Source: CAZJHX01 sp964545715
Lineage (GTDB): Bacteria > Myxococcota_A > UBA9042 > GCA-2863065
NCBI GenBank assembly: GCA_964545715.1
Contig: CAZJHX010000174.1
Span: forward strand, 1-21,805
Reading direction: 5' to 3'
DNA: 21,805 bases
The translations under genes and the position numbers were made by a program. The notes under the pieces were generated by a model, which saw only the letters and a list, made by a program, of their open reading frames with translations, ran no database searches and was not told where the DNA came from. The stretch's first letter is position 1. Each line of letters begins with the position of its first letter. Positions 7,248-14,835 of this stretch are shown piece after piece.

Positions 7248-8567
7248 ATGTCCCGGATCAAGTGCGTAAACCTGAAAGCGAGTGGCGGACCCGAAGACCT
7301 GGTCGGCGCCCCGCTGAAAGAGCTGCAGGGCGGTGCCCTGGAGGGGCGCTCACCGTTTCAGGTGATGGCCGCGCTGTCGGCTGCCCGTGTGACCGGCGTG
7401 GCCGGCTTCGTTTGGGACGAAGGCTCGGTGGTCTTTCACATGGACAGCGGCCGCCTGAATCGCTCCTGGCTGGAGGGCGAGGACGATGACAAGGCGCTGC
7501 TGAGCGTCTTCTGGGACCTGGAGCCCCGCTCCACAGACCAGCTGCAGCGCGTGGCCGATCACTGCGACCAGACAGGCGCCAATGTGCCGTTTGCGCTGCA
7601 CCGCATCGGCGGCTTTGAGCCCGCTCGCATCGCCCGCGCCATCCGGGCCGTTCACGAGCGGCGACTGCATCAGGTGATGGGGCTCCCCGAGTCGGAGTTC
7701 ACGCTGGTGAAGCCCACCATGATGGATATGCCGGCGGCGACGGCCGTGACGGTGGATCTGCGCCCCATGCTGGCGCGCTACGCCCGGGGCATGCTGAGCG
7801 CCATGGGCCTGGAGGTGCTGGCGCCTGTGCTGGAGAAGACGCTGCAGGATCGCGAGGTCAAAGTGGCGCACGGCCAGGCGGACACGATCAATCGGCTGGG
7901 TCTGACCGCGCAGGAGCACCGCCCCGTTCACGAGACGATTCCGGCCGGCTTGCCGCTGGCCGAGTTGGTGAAGAGGTCCCCGCTGAAGGAGCTGGAGACC
8001 AGCCGAGTGCTGACGATGCTGTTGGCCTTTGGCACGCTGGACACACCGCAGCAGACCCAGGTGCCCAAGATGGCGCCGGCGCGCAAGGTGGTGGCGGGCG
8101 GTCAGGTCGGCGTGAAGCTGGAGGACCTGGGCGTGACCGCGGACGAGCTGCGGCTACGCGACTACTTCGCGCGACTGGATGCGCGTTGGTGGGCTCATCC
8201 GGCCGACCTGAAAGCCAGCTATGGACGACTCCTTGGGCGTTTTGGCCCCGACAGCTTCCTGCACGCCGACCCGCGCCGAGCCAACCTGGCCGGTGAGATT
8301 TGGGCGGCGGTCTGGGAGGCCTGGTCCGTACTGCAGGATGATCACAAGCGTGACGCCTACCGTCGTGGCCTGGTGTCGCCTCAGGCCATGCTGAAGAAGT
8401 CGACGACGCTGCTGACCTGGGCGTCCACCGCCGAGACGTGCGGTCGCCAGAGGCGTGCGTTAAAGCTGTACGAGACCTGCTACGAGTTGAACCCGACGCC
8501 GGAAGCCAAGGCCGGTATGGAGCGCACCAGCAAGCCGCTGGTCAAGCCCGTCGCCAAAGCCGGCTGA
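7248..8567 (+). CDS. Protein with DUF4388-like N-terminus and degenerate J-domain
   Basis: A 439-residue soluble protein with no signal peptide. The N-terminal 25-145 region (LKELQGGALEGRSPFQVMAAL, GFVWDEGSVVFHMDSGRL) has the layout of DUF4388/PATAN domains found in many myxobacterial signalling proteins. Residues 303-376 resemble a DnaJ J-domain (LRDYFARLDARWWAHPADLKASYGR, then WEAWSVLQDDHKRDAYRRG), but the catalytic HPD tripeptide is replaced by GPD (333-335), so it probably cannot stimulate DnaK in the usual way. A TPR-like helix pair follows (about 390-425), and the tail is basic. ATG 7248 has a GGAGG site. It is the only clearly cytoplasmic protein in a run of exported ones, so a role in regulation of or quality control for its neighbours is possible but unproven. 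A 9-bp inverted repeat covers its stop codon. Confidence 0.68.
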   Translation: MSRIKCVNLKASGGPEDLVGAPLKELQGGALEGRSPFQVMAALSAARVTGVAGFVWDEGSVVFHMDSGRLNRSWLEGEDDDKALLSVFWDLEPRSTDQLQRVADHCDQTGANVPFALHRIGGFEPARIARAIRAVHERRLHQVMGLPESEFTLVKPTMMDMPAATAVTVDLRPMLARYARGMLSAMGLEVLAPVLEKTLQDREVKVAHGQADTINRLGLTAQEHRPVHETIPAGLPLAELVKRSPLKELETSRVLTMLLAFGTLDTPQQTQVPKMAPARKVVAGGQVGVKLEDLGVTADELRLRDYFARLDARWWAHPADLKASYGRLLGRFGPDSFLHADPRRANLAGEIWAAVWEAWSVLQDDHKRDAYRRGLVSPQAMLKKSTTLLTWASTAETCGRQRRALKLYETCYELNPTPEAKAGMERTSKPLVKPVAKAG

Positions 8568-8584
8568 CCTTTCGTCGGCTTTGG
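8554..8584. terminator. Stem-loop over the stop codon, terminator-like
   Basis: Perfect inverted repeat CCAAAGCCG (8554-8562) and CGGCTTTGG (8576-8584) with a 13-nt loop that contains the TGA stop (8565-8567). It follows the J-like gene and precedes a promoter, so a transcription end is plausible, but no U-tract follows (TTGAGATC). Confidence 0.5.
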
Positions 8585-8606
8585 TTGAGATCTTCAAACA
8601 GTCCTC

Positions 8607-8635
8607 TTGACATGCGATTGCATCGGGTTTTTAAT
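8607..8635 (+). promoter_or_regulatory. Sigma-70 type promoter TTGACA-N17-TTTAAT
   Basis: A perfect -35 TTGACA (8607-8612), a 17-bp spacer and a -10 TTTAAT (8630-8635, 5 of 6 to consensus) lie in an AT-richer patch of an otherwise GC-rich window. Transcription should start near 8642, giving a leader of about 130 nt to the metalloprotease gene at 8773. Confidence 0.72.
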
Positions 8636-8637
8636 TC

Positions 8638-8651
8638 CGAACAACTGTTCG
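8638..8651. promoter_or_regulatory. LexA-like operator CGAAC-AACT-GTTCG at the transcription start
   Basis: The 14-bp palindrome CGAACAACTGTTCG begins 3 bp after the -10 element, covering the expected +1. Its form CGAAC-N4-GTTCG is that of the LexA (SOS) box known from Gram-positive bacteria. A second near-palindrome GAAC-CGATC-GTTC lies just downstream (8653-8665). The position is typical of a repressor site. Whether the host LexA recognises this form is unknown. Confidence 0.5.
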
Positions 8652-8652
8652 T

Positions 8653-8665
8653 GAACCGATCGTTC
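8653..8665. promoter_or_regulatory. Second near-palindrome GAAC-N5-GTTC
   Basis: GAAC (8653-8656) and GTTC (8662-8665) separated by CGATC. It repeats the half-sites of the neighbouring palindrome with one extra base of spacing, and may be an auxiliary site or a decayed copy. Confidence 0.3.
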
Positions 8666-8707
8666 TGGAGGTCTGGCCCGCGCACTGAACAAGGCGATAT
8701 CTAAACC

Positions 8708-8725
8708 AAGTTGAAGTTGAAGTTG
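8708..8725 (+). repeat. AAGTTG triplicate microrepeat in the leader
   Basis: Three perfect tandem copies of AAGTTG in the 5' leader of the metalloprotease gene. Slippage could change leader length. Function unknown. Confidence 0.7.
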
Positions 8726-8759
8726 TGACCGGCGCAAGAGCGCGCCGTGTCGGGTTGTT

Positions 8760-8764
8760 GGAGG
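8760..8764 (+). promoter_or_regulatory. Shine-Dalgarno GGAGG for the metalloprotease gene
   Basis: GGAGG lies 8 nt before ATG 8773. It decides the start in favour of this ATG over the GTG at 8725, which would put charged residues before the signal peptide. Confidence 0.65.
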
Positions 8765-8772
8765 ATGCTGGT

Positions 8773-10164
8773 ATGTGGAAGTGGATCGCCGTAACGGGGC
8801 TGATCTGTTCAGGTTGTCAACAAACGGATGTGTTGGTGCCGCAAGCCACGGTAAGTGGCGGCGAGGAGCACGCTCCACCCCCTGTGTGGTTCGCCGGCGC
8901 TGAGCCCGCCGGCGATTTGGACGGCGACGGGATCCCGGATCTCGCCGACAACTGCCCGACCGACTACAACCAGTCACAAAAAGACGATGACGGCGACGGC
9001 CTGGGGGATGTGTGCGACGACATCGGCATCCCGATGGACGAGTTCTCCGACCCGCACCTGGCGGGCTTTGGTACCTATGGCAAGTGGCCGGGGCTGCACC
9101 TGTTTTGGGCCTTGGAGTCCTATCCGGAGCAGCTGACCTACGACGAGGCGCGTGACTCGGTCGCCAACGCATTTGCCCAGTGGGAGGCCGTCTCGGGCCT
9201 GACGTTTCAGCAGGTCGGCACCGTGGGTGAAGCGGACATCGTGATCGGCATGGCGGTGCCGGGCGAGCACGGCGACTCCTGCCCGTTTGGCGCGTCGACC
9301 ATCGCGCACTCCTTCTTTCCCAACCCCAACCAGCCGGTGTGCCCGTACGGCAAGGTGCACTTCAACCGCAGCTATGAGTTTACGACCGCGTGGCGCGCGA
9401 CGAACTGGGAGCCGATCGATTGGGAGAGCCTGGTCATGCACGAGCTCGGCCACGCGCTGGGCCTGGTCCACTCCGCCAACAACGAGGCGGTGATGTGGAA
9501 GTTTTACGTGGGGTCTCGGCGGTCGCTTCACGCCGATGATATCGCCGGGATTCAGGCGCTGTACGGAGGCCCGCCGACGTGCGAGCCCGACCTGACGTGC
9601 GCCGATTATCCCGGCCAGTGCGGGCTCAAGAGCGACGGCTGCGAGACCACGCTGCAGTGCGCTTGTCAGGAGGGGTTCGAGTGTCTGGGATCGGCGTGTC
9701 ATGCCATGGACGAGGACGACCCGGACGACAACGTGATCGAGGTCGATCCCGTGCCGCCGCCCGACGATCCGCCGGCGCCCCAGACCTGGATTGGCGAGCC
9801 GTTCTGGGAGGGCGACAACTGCTTGAAGAAGGGCACGACGGCGCGGCTGTGCGTCGACACGTTTGCGTATGAGGGGTCCAGCGTGACCTTCACGATCTTC
9901 GAGGCGGATGACACCTGGTACGAGTGGGTGACCGAGGGCACGACGTTCATCAAGGCGGACCATTGGGAGCCGCTGGACAGTGTGTATCGCACCTGCATGA
10001 AGTGGCCGGCCTGGTGGACCGGCGACGGCTACTGGGGTGGGGATCCGGAGTACCTGCTGAAGGTCGTGATCCCGGGGGCGGAGCCGGTGTACATGCCCGC
10101 CGACAACAACAAGATGCTGCATGTGGGGCGGTACTGGACTCCAAGCCACAGCTACTGCAAGTGA
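8773..10164 (+). CDS. Matrixin-type zinc metalloprotease lipoprotein with TSP3 repeats
   Basis: A 463-residue exported zinc protease. The short signal peptide MWKWIAVTGLICSGC ends at C15, a probable lipidation site with an unusual Cys at -3. Thrombospondin type 3 calcium repeats follow (48-82, DLDGDGIPDLADNCP and DDDGDGLGDVC). The catalytic domain spans about 95-266. Its zinc motif HELGHALGLVH (H223, E224, H227, H233) is the full metzincin signature, with Met-turn M241 in AVMWKF and the typical matrixin closing segment HADDIAGIQALYG. Next come a Cys-rich EGF-like segment (270-310), a DDP/PPP linker and a C-terminal domain of about 125 residues (PQTWIGEPFWEGDNC to the end) that may bind a substrate or surface. 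No obvious Cys-switch propeptide is seen. It has its own promoter, with a palindrome at the start site, and is followed after 13 bp by another lipoprotein gene. Confidence 0.9.
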   Translation: MWKWIAVTGLICSGCQQTDVLVPQATVSGGEEHAPPPVWFAGAEPAGDLDGDGIPDLADNCPTDYNQSQKDDDGDGLGDVCDDIGIPMDEFSDPHLAGFGTYGKWPGLHLFWALESYPEQLTYDEARDSVANAFAQWEAVSGLTFQQVGTVGEADIVIGMAVPGEHGDSCPFGASTIAHSFFPNPNQPVCPYGKVHFNRSYEFTTAWRATNWEPIDWESLVMHELGHALGLVHSANNEAVMWKFYVGSRRSLHADDIAGIQALYGGPPTCEPDLTCADYPGQCGLKSDGCETTLQCACQEGFECLGSACHAMDEDDPDDNVIEVDPVPPPDDPPAPQTWIGEPFWEGDNCLKKGTTARLCVDTFAYEGSSVTFTIFEADDTWYEWVTEGTTFIKADHWEPLDSVYRTCMKWPAWWTGDGYWGGDPEYLLKVVIPGAEPVYMPADNNKMLHVGRYWTPSHSYCK

Positions 10165-10177
10165 CGAGGTCTGAATC

Positions 10178-11392
10178 GTGAGATGTGCGGTGCCGGCGGC
10201 GATGGCTGCGGGCGTGATTTTGATGGGATGCGGGTCGGACCCGGGGGTGCTGGTCGCTGATGGGCCGCCCGGGGCGCCGCCGGGCTTTGGAGGGCCCGGT
10301 TTCTCTGGTGTGGACGGCACGCCGCCGGCGGTGGAGGACGACCGCTCGTCGGACCCGGGCAACGGGCGGCAGCCGGGCCACGAGGGCGGCGGGGGCGTTG
10401 ATGAGCCGGTGATCCCGATCGAGAGCCCGCCCGTGGATGCGCCGGGGGAGGAAGAGACGCCGCCGCCTGACGATCCGCCGCCGCCTGACGATCCGCCGCC
10501 GCCTGACGATCCGCCGCCTGATGATCCGCCGCCGCCCGACGATCCGCCGCCGCCACCGGACCCCGACGGCTGCTACCAGGAGCTGTATTACCCGACGGCC
10601 GACATCTCGGACCTGGCCCAGGGCTACTTTGACTCCCAGTGGAAGTCGACGACGCTGGAGGTGCTGAAGCGGCGCTATCCGGCGGGCCATTGGCTGATCG
10701 ACAAGATGCAGAACGACCCGTACCTGCCGGGCTTCATCTGGGGCTCGGGCTTTGGGGACCTGATGGACTCGCTGGGCACCTTCTGCCACGAGGAGACGCA
10801 CGGCTGGGACTACGATACGGCGCTGGATATCTATCCCAAGCACGCCTACTACAACACGCCTGCGTTGAAGTGGTACCCCGAGAAGTACCCGACGTTTCCG
10901 CGGTCGGAGATTTTGCAGTACATCACCGACGACAGCACGGACCTGTACGACTCCACGTATCTGGTGGGCTCGATGGGCTCCTATGACTGGGTGGACCACG
11001 CCGACGAGATCAACTCCTACATCAACGGGCTGGCCTGCAACACGGCGGTGGGTGAGTACATCCCCAACGGGGGCTCGGCGCGCGACGGCGCGGCGGGGGC
11101 GCTGCTGTATCTGCAGCTGTATTTGAAGGTGGCGCGCGTCAGCCATCCGGGCGTGTACAAGACGCTGCAGGGCGACTCGGAGTGGCAGTGGTTTGTGCGC
11201 TACGCGTGGGCGCGCGGTCACTTCTGGCTGGGCGAGGCCGAGAAGTTTCCCAAGCTGCAGATCGGCGTGAACGCGATCATGGCCAACGTCAACAAGCCCG
11301 CCAACCTGGACGAGATCGAGCTGTTCACGGGGCACCCGGAGGAGTACGTGGCGTGTCACCCCGAGGTCGAGAGCCCGGCTCTGAATAACTGA
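10178..11392 (+). CDS. Lipoprotein with Pro-Asp repeat linker and HEETH putative metallopeptidase domain
   Basis: A 404-residue exported lipoprotein with lipobox LMGC (C18). A Gly/Pro/acidic linker includes about five PPPDDP repeats (95-130), likely a stiff spacer holding the domain away from the membrane. The folded domain (132-404) contains CHEETHGWDY, with H204, E205 and H208 forming a HExxH zinc motif. E277 in HADEINSYINGLAC is a possible third ligand, which would make it gluzincin-like. I do not recognise a named peptidase family, so catalytic activity is inferred from the motif alone. The GTG start has CGAGG 8 nt upstream. It lies 13 bp after the matrixin gene and shares its promoter, so the two probably act together on the cell surface. 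Confidence 0.72.
   Translation: MRCAVPAAMAAGVILMGCGSDPGVLVADGPPGAPPGFGGPGFSGVDGTPPAVEDDRSSDPGNGRQPGHEGGGGVDEPVIPIESPPVDAPGEEETPPPDDPPPPDDPPPPDDPPPDDPPPPDDPPPPPDPDGCYQELYYPTADISDLAQGYFDSQWKSTTLEVLKRRYPAGHWLIDKMQNDPYLPGFIWGSGFGDLMDSLGTFCHEETHGWDYDTALDIYPKHAYYNTPALKWYPEKYPTFPRSEILQYITDDSTDLYDSTYLVGSMGSYDWVDHADEINSYINGLACNTAVGEYIPNGGSARDGAAGALLYLQLYLKVARVSHPGVYKTLQGDSEWQWFVRYAWARGHFWLGEAEKFPKLQIGVNAIMANVNKPANLDEIELFTGHPEEYVACHPEVESPALNN
10460..10565 (+). repeat. In-frame tandem repeat encoding PPPDDP
   Basis: Near-perfect 18-bp units (ccgccgcctgacgatccg and a 15-bp variant) repeated about five times inside the HEETH lipoprotein gene. The low divergence between units suggests recent expansion, and linker length is probably variable between strains. 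Confidence 0.85.
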
Positions 11393-11419
11393 TCCGCGGC
11401 GCCAGTCTCACCATGGACG

Positions 11420-12469
11420 GTGATAGGCATGCTCCTGGCGGTGGTGGTGGCGGTGAGCCCCCCAAATACGTATCGGCTTCAAATCGAAGAGGTCGTGATC
11501 GAGTGCACCCAGCAGCAGACCGGGGAGCTGGCGCCCGCGCCGTGGGAGTGCCAGGCCATACCGTGGGCCGAGCGCCATCCGACCGCGCAGCCGGCGCCGA
11601 TCGCCAAGCCGGCGCCCGCCCCGAAGGTGCGTCGTCGTCCCAAGCGGCGTCGCCGGGTGGCGCGCGCCCCGAAGCGGGCCCCGCCAAAGCCGGTGATGAA
11701 GGGCCCGTTGCCCACGGTCATGACCCGCAAGTGGCCGGCCGAGGCCGATGAGCCCGCACCCGAGCACGTGGACTATGTGGCGCGCCTGTTCGGGCTGCGT
11801 CGCGGCTTGAGAACCAGCCCCTTCAACGATGAGAGGGTGCGTCAGCTGGAGGACGCCGAGGCGGTGGCTGAGGCGCCGGATATGTTCGTGCCGCCGCGGC
11901 CCACAGCGATCAACCTGCTGGACGGGCGCCCGCGCAGTCGAGAGGTGCTCCATCCCCCGTCGCTGCTGTGCACGGACTCGCTGCAGCTGGGCTACACCGC
12001 CGCCCTGCCGCCGACGCTGGACTGCGTGAAGGACACCGTGCGCTTCAGACGCTTCGGCAAGGACGAGGTCGTGGCGATAGCCAAGGTGCTCTACATCTTT
12101 ACCGGCTTCCCGCTGTGGGAGAACGTGACGGAAGAGCGGGTGAAGGCGATCAAGACCGAGGCGGTGTCGGTCAACCTGTGGGCCCTTGGCTGGCTGCGCT
12201 GGGTGAACCGCAACCCCGAGCGCCTTGACGCCGCCCTGGCCAAATTGACGCCGCCCGAGCGCCGGACCCTGAGGCGCGCCCTGCGCCGGTGGTGGCAGCG
12301 CACCGGCTACGAGTCGCACCAGCCGCTGATCACACGCATCTTTGAGACCCGCTTTACGGTGCTGTGCCCGCGCTGCCTGACCCGCGACGGCCTGCCGCGC
12401 CGCAGCTGCTTTGACAATGAGTACCTGTGGCGCCGCAACTTGGATGCGGCCAGGGCCGATCGACCCTAA
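11420..12469 (+). CDS. Exported Cys-containing protein of unknown function
   Basis: A 349-residue protein of no recognised family. The N-terminus (MIGMLLAVVVAVSPPNTY) looks like a short signal peptide without a lipobox. It is followed by a Pro/Ala/Arg-rich linker with a strongly basic stretch (KVRRRPKRRRRVARAPKRAP, about 69-88). The C-terminal two thirds (about 115-349) contain several Cys residues, including a final pair in VLCPRCLTRDGLPRRSC, consistent with disulfides in the cell envelope. A basic patch next to an ordered domain may bind acidic polymers such as polysaccharide or DNA. The start is uncertain: GTG 11420 and ATG 11429 are both possible. It lies 27 bp after the HEETH gene on the same strand and may belong to the same transcript. 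Confidence 0.6.
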   Translation: MIGMLLAVVVAVSPPNTYRLQIEEVVIECTQQQTGELAPAPWECQAIPWAERHPTAQPAPIAKPAPAPKVRRRPKRRRRVARAPKRAPPKPVMKGPLPTVMTRKWPAEADEPAPEHVDYVARLFGLRRGLRTSPFNDERVRQLEDAEAVAEAPDMFVPPRPTAINLLDGRPRSREVLHPPSLLCTDSLQLGYTAALPPTLDCVKDTVRFRRFGKDEVVAIAKVLYIFTGFPLWENVTEERVKAIKTEAVSVNLWALGWLRWVNRNPERLDAALAKLTPPERRTLRRALRRWWQRTGYESHQPLITRIFETRFTVLCPRCLTRDGLPRRSCFDNEYLWRRNLDAARADRP

Positions 12470-12535
12470 CGTAGCGGCGCTTCGAGGACAGCATCGCGTC
12501 GAGGCGGCGTCGGCCGGCGTGATATCGTTGCGAGC

Positions 12536-14824
12536 GTGCCCCTGAATCGTAGAGAGTTGTTGGCTGGGGCGGCGCGCGTTGTGGCCGCTGCACCGTTGTT
12601 GTCGTGTGGTGCGCTGGCCCCCTTACCCCCGAAGACACAGCAGCGGGTGGGTGACCTGAGGCTGATCGGCGGCATCGGTGCGACCGCCGTGGAACGGGCG
12701 GTCATGCGGGACGCTGCGGCGCTGCTCGGGCGGGCGAGCGGGCGGGATGTCGGGGTCGCGGCGACTGCGGATGAGCCGGCGGTGGGCGAGATTCTGGTGG
12801 GGCATGCCGCGAGCAGCGCGGTGTTGCGACGTCGGGCCGATTGGCAGTGCCAAAGTGAGGTGGCCGGGGCGTACCGAGTGCATCGGCCTGCGGGCGCCGG
12901 CATTGTGGTCGCCGGCGCGGACGCCGAGGGGGCGCGCAACGGGCTGTATGCGCTGTTGACCGAGCTCGGTTTTGGCTTTTGTCGGGACGGCGACCGGATC
13001 CCGCAGCTGGCGGGCGTGGAGCTGCCGGGCGGGCGGGAGCTGCGCGCGGAGCCCGCGTATCGGTGGCGAGGGGAGAGCTTCTGGGACTACTACCCCGGTC
13101 CGCGGCGCTTCTGCGCGTCGATGTGGGGGGCTGCGCAGTGGGAGCGCGCGCTGCTGTACCTGGCGCGCAACGGGCTGAACCTTGCGGAGTACCACCCACC
13201 GATTCACCACACGCTGGCGCTGACGTTTCCCGACGTGCCCGGGCTTGAGGACGGCGACCTGTGGCGGGCGCGCGCGAAGCACGACCTGGCCAAGCGGGTG
13301 GTGGCGCGCGGGCGGGCGCTGGGCATTGTGTTCAAATACTCGCTGACGTACGGCGGATTCAGCGCCGCCGTGCGAAAGCACTATCCCAAGCTGCAGTGGG
13401 GCAATGGCTTCTTGTGCGCCGGGCAGCCGGAGCTGGCGCAGTTCACCGCCCGGTATTGGGGCAAGCTGATCGAAGAGCTTGGGACCGACCATCTGTACGC
13501 GCTGTATTACCGGATGGAAGAGGGGCAGTCGTACAGCGACACGTGTGTGGGGCTGCCCAAGCACGAGGGCTTTCGGCAGGCGGTCGACGTCCTACGCAAG
13601 CTGGACCCGGCGGCGGTGGTGTCGGTGTCGGATTGGGGCGAGAAGGCGTCGATCTTCGACAAGCTGCAGCCCGATGTGCACGCGTGTCATGTGCGACACG
13701 GCATGGGCGGGCTGTTCGACGACGTGGGCCGCGGTCGCGAGCAGCACGGCAAAGGACCGGCCTGGGATGCGCGCAAGCGGTGGTGGGTGCCGTTTACCGT
13801 CTTCAGCGCCGGCGAGATGCAGGTGCAGACCGCGTGGAGCGACGCGGCGGCCCTGGTCGCGGATGCCGAGCAGGCGCGTGAAAAGGCGGTCGGGATGGTG
13901 CGGTGGGCGGAGTGGTCGGCCACGTCGCCCTGGCTGTGCCATGTGGTGGCGCGACAAGGCTGGGCGGCCTCGGCGCTGGATGTGGGCGCGGAGCTGCGGC
14001 GCTACGCTCAGTTGCGTCATGGGCCGCGCGCGCAGGCGTACCTGGCGGGGTTTGAGCCGCTGTGGGCAGGGGGCAACGCCCGCATAGCGCATACGCCCAG
14101 AAAGCGGCTGGTCGTGCCGTGGTACGCGTCCGACGGGCAGCGCGCGTTTCTGGCGCGGGTGCGCGCGGGCCTCAAGACGATGGCTGCGGGGCTGGCGGGG
14201 CCGTCGTCGCCGCTGTTTGATCGGGACCTCATCGATCTGGCGATCTGGGTGGCGTGGCGGCAGGCGCACACGCTGGAGGCGGCGGCCTATGCGGCGCGGG
14301 ATCCGGCGCCGCTGACCGGCGCGTTGAAGACCTGGGACGTGTTGCACCGCTTGCTGGCCCAGCAGCCGGAGCGATCACTGTTGGCGACGGTGCGCGCGGT
14401 GGCCGCCGAGGCGCCGCTTTCGGCGGGCGCCGAGAAGTGGCTTTGGTGGGGCACCAACTTCTATCACGGGTACGCGCTGGCGCTGACGCCGCTGTCGGTG
14501 GAGTTGGTGTACCGAAAGCAGTGTGCGGCGCTTCAACACCGGCTCAGCCGCGGCGTCACCGAGGAGCTGCCGGCGCCCAAGTGGTTCTGGCACAACCTGG
14601 ACAAGGCCGAGGAGGCGGGCGTGCGGCGGCTGCCGGCCATCGACGCGGCCGAGTTTGAGAAGACGGTGAAGGCCCGGTTTACCGCCGCGCTGGCGGGGGC
14701 GGGCAACGGCGAGCCGGATTGGCGCAGCTGGTCGCGCAACGGGACGGCGGCGTCCGAACCCACGGCGGTGCCTGCCGCCGCGCTGGCCGCTGCTGTGTCG
14801 GATTTGTTGGCCGTCTCCGCGTAG
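12536..14824 (+). CDS. Tat-type lipoprotein, GH89-like (alpha-N-acetylglucosaminidase-like)
   Basis: A 762-residue exported protein. The N-terminus NRRELLAGAARVVAAAPLLSC has a twin-Arg motif and a lipobox LLSC (C24). Residues 40-160 form the alpha/beta domain that precedes the barrel in GH67/GH89/DUF4838 proteins (RNGLYALLTELGFGFCRDGDRIP). The catalytic barrel begins near 175: FWDYYPGPRRFCASMWGAAQWER and LARNGLNLAEYH parallel the FWDYY and WMALNGINLAL segments of human NAGLU. ELGTDHLYALYYRMEE (314-329) parallels FGTDHIYGADTFNE, so E328 or E329 is the likely acid/base. The second catalytic Glu is not placed with confidence. The C-terminal helical part is present, so the length (about 740 mature) fits the family. 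The GTG start has no strong ribosome site. The substrate may be a glycan with alpha-linked HexNAc, but the family call is moderate and a DUF4838-type protein is the alternative. Confidence 0.7.
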   Translation: MPLNRRELLAGAARVVAAAPLLSCGALAPLPPKTQQRVGDLRLIGGIGATAVERAVMRDAAALLGRASGRDVGVAATADEPAVGEILVGHAASSAVLRRRADWQCQSEVAGAYRVHRPAGAGIVVAGADAEGARNGLYALLTELGFGFCRDGDRIPQLAGVELPGGRELRAEPAYRWRGESFWDYYPGPRRFCASMWGAAQWERALLYLARNGLNLAEYHPPIHHTLALTFPDVPGLEDGDLWRARAKHDLAKRVVARGRALGIVFKYSLTYGGFSAAVRKHYPKLQWGNGFLCAGQPELAQFTARYWGKLIEELGTDHLYALYYRMEEGQSYSDTCVGLPKHEGFRQAVDVLRKLDPAAVVSVSDWGEKASIFDKLQPDVHACHVRHGMGGLFDDVGRGREQHGKGPAWDARKRWWVPFTVFSAGEMQVQTAWSDAAALVADAEQAREKAVGMVRWAEWSATSPWLCHVVARQGWAASALDVGAELRRYAQLRHGPRAQAYLAGFEPLWAGGNARIAHTPRKRLVVPWYASDGQRAFLARVRAGLKTMAAGLAGPSSPLFDRDLIDLAIWVAWRQAHTLEAAAYAARDPAPLTGALKTWDVLHRLLAQQPERSLLATVRAVAAEAPLSAGAEKWLWWGTNFYHGYALALTPLSVELVYRKQCAALQHRLSRGVTEELPAPKWFWHNLDKAEEAGVRRLPAIDAAEFEKTVKARFTAALAGAGNGEPDWRSWSRNGTAASEPTAVPAAALAAAVSDLLAVSA

Positions 14825-14835
14825 ACCGATCCGCC

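Noticed and set aside
8974..10362. Long open frame on the minus strand (462 codons) opposite the matrixin gene
   Set aside because: It is a by-product of high GC codon use. The plus-strand frame has the zinc motif, calcium repeats, signal peptide and ribosome site.
10460..10565. Short regular repeats resembling a CRISPR array
   Set aside because: The units are contiguous without spacers and in frame with a Pro-Asp linker.
9950..11359. Long open frame on the minus strand opposite the HEETH lipoprotein gene
   Set aside because: Its Arg-rich low-complexity sequence is the reverse reading of the Pro-Asp repeat, with no family features.
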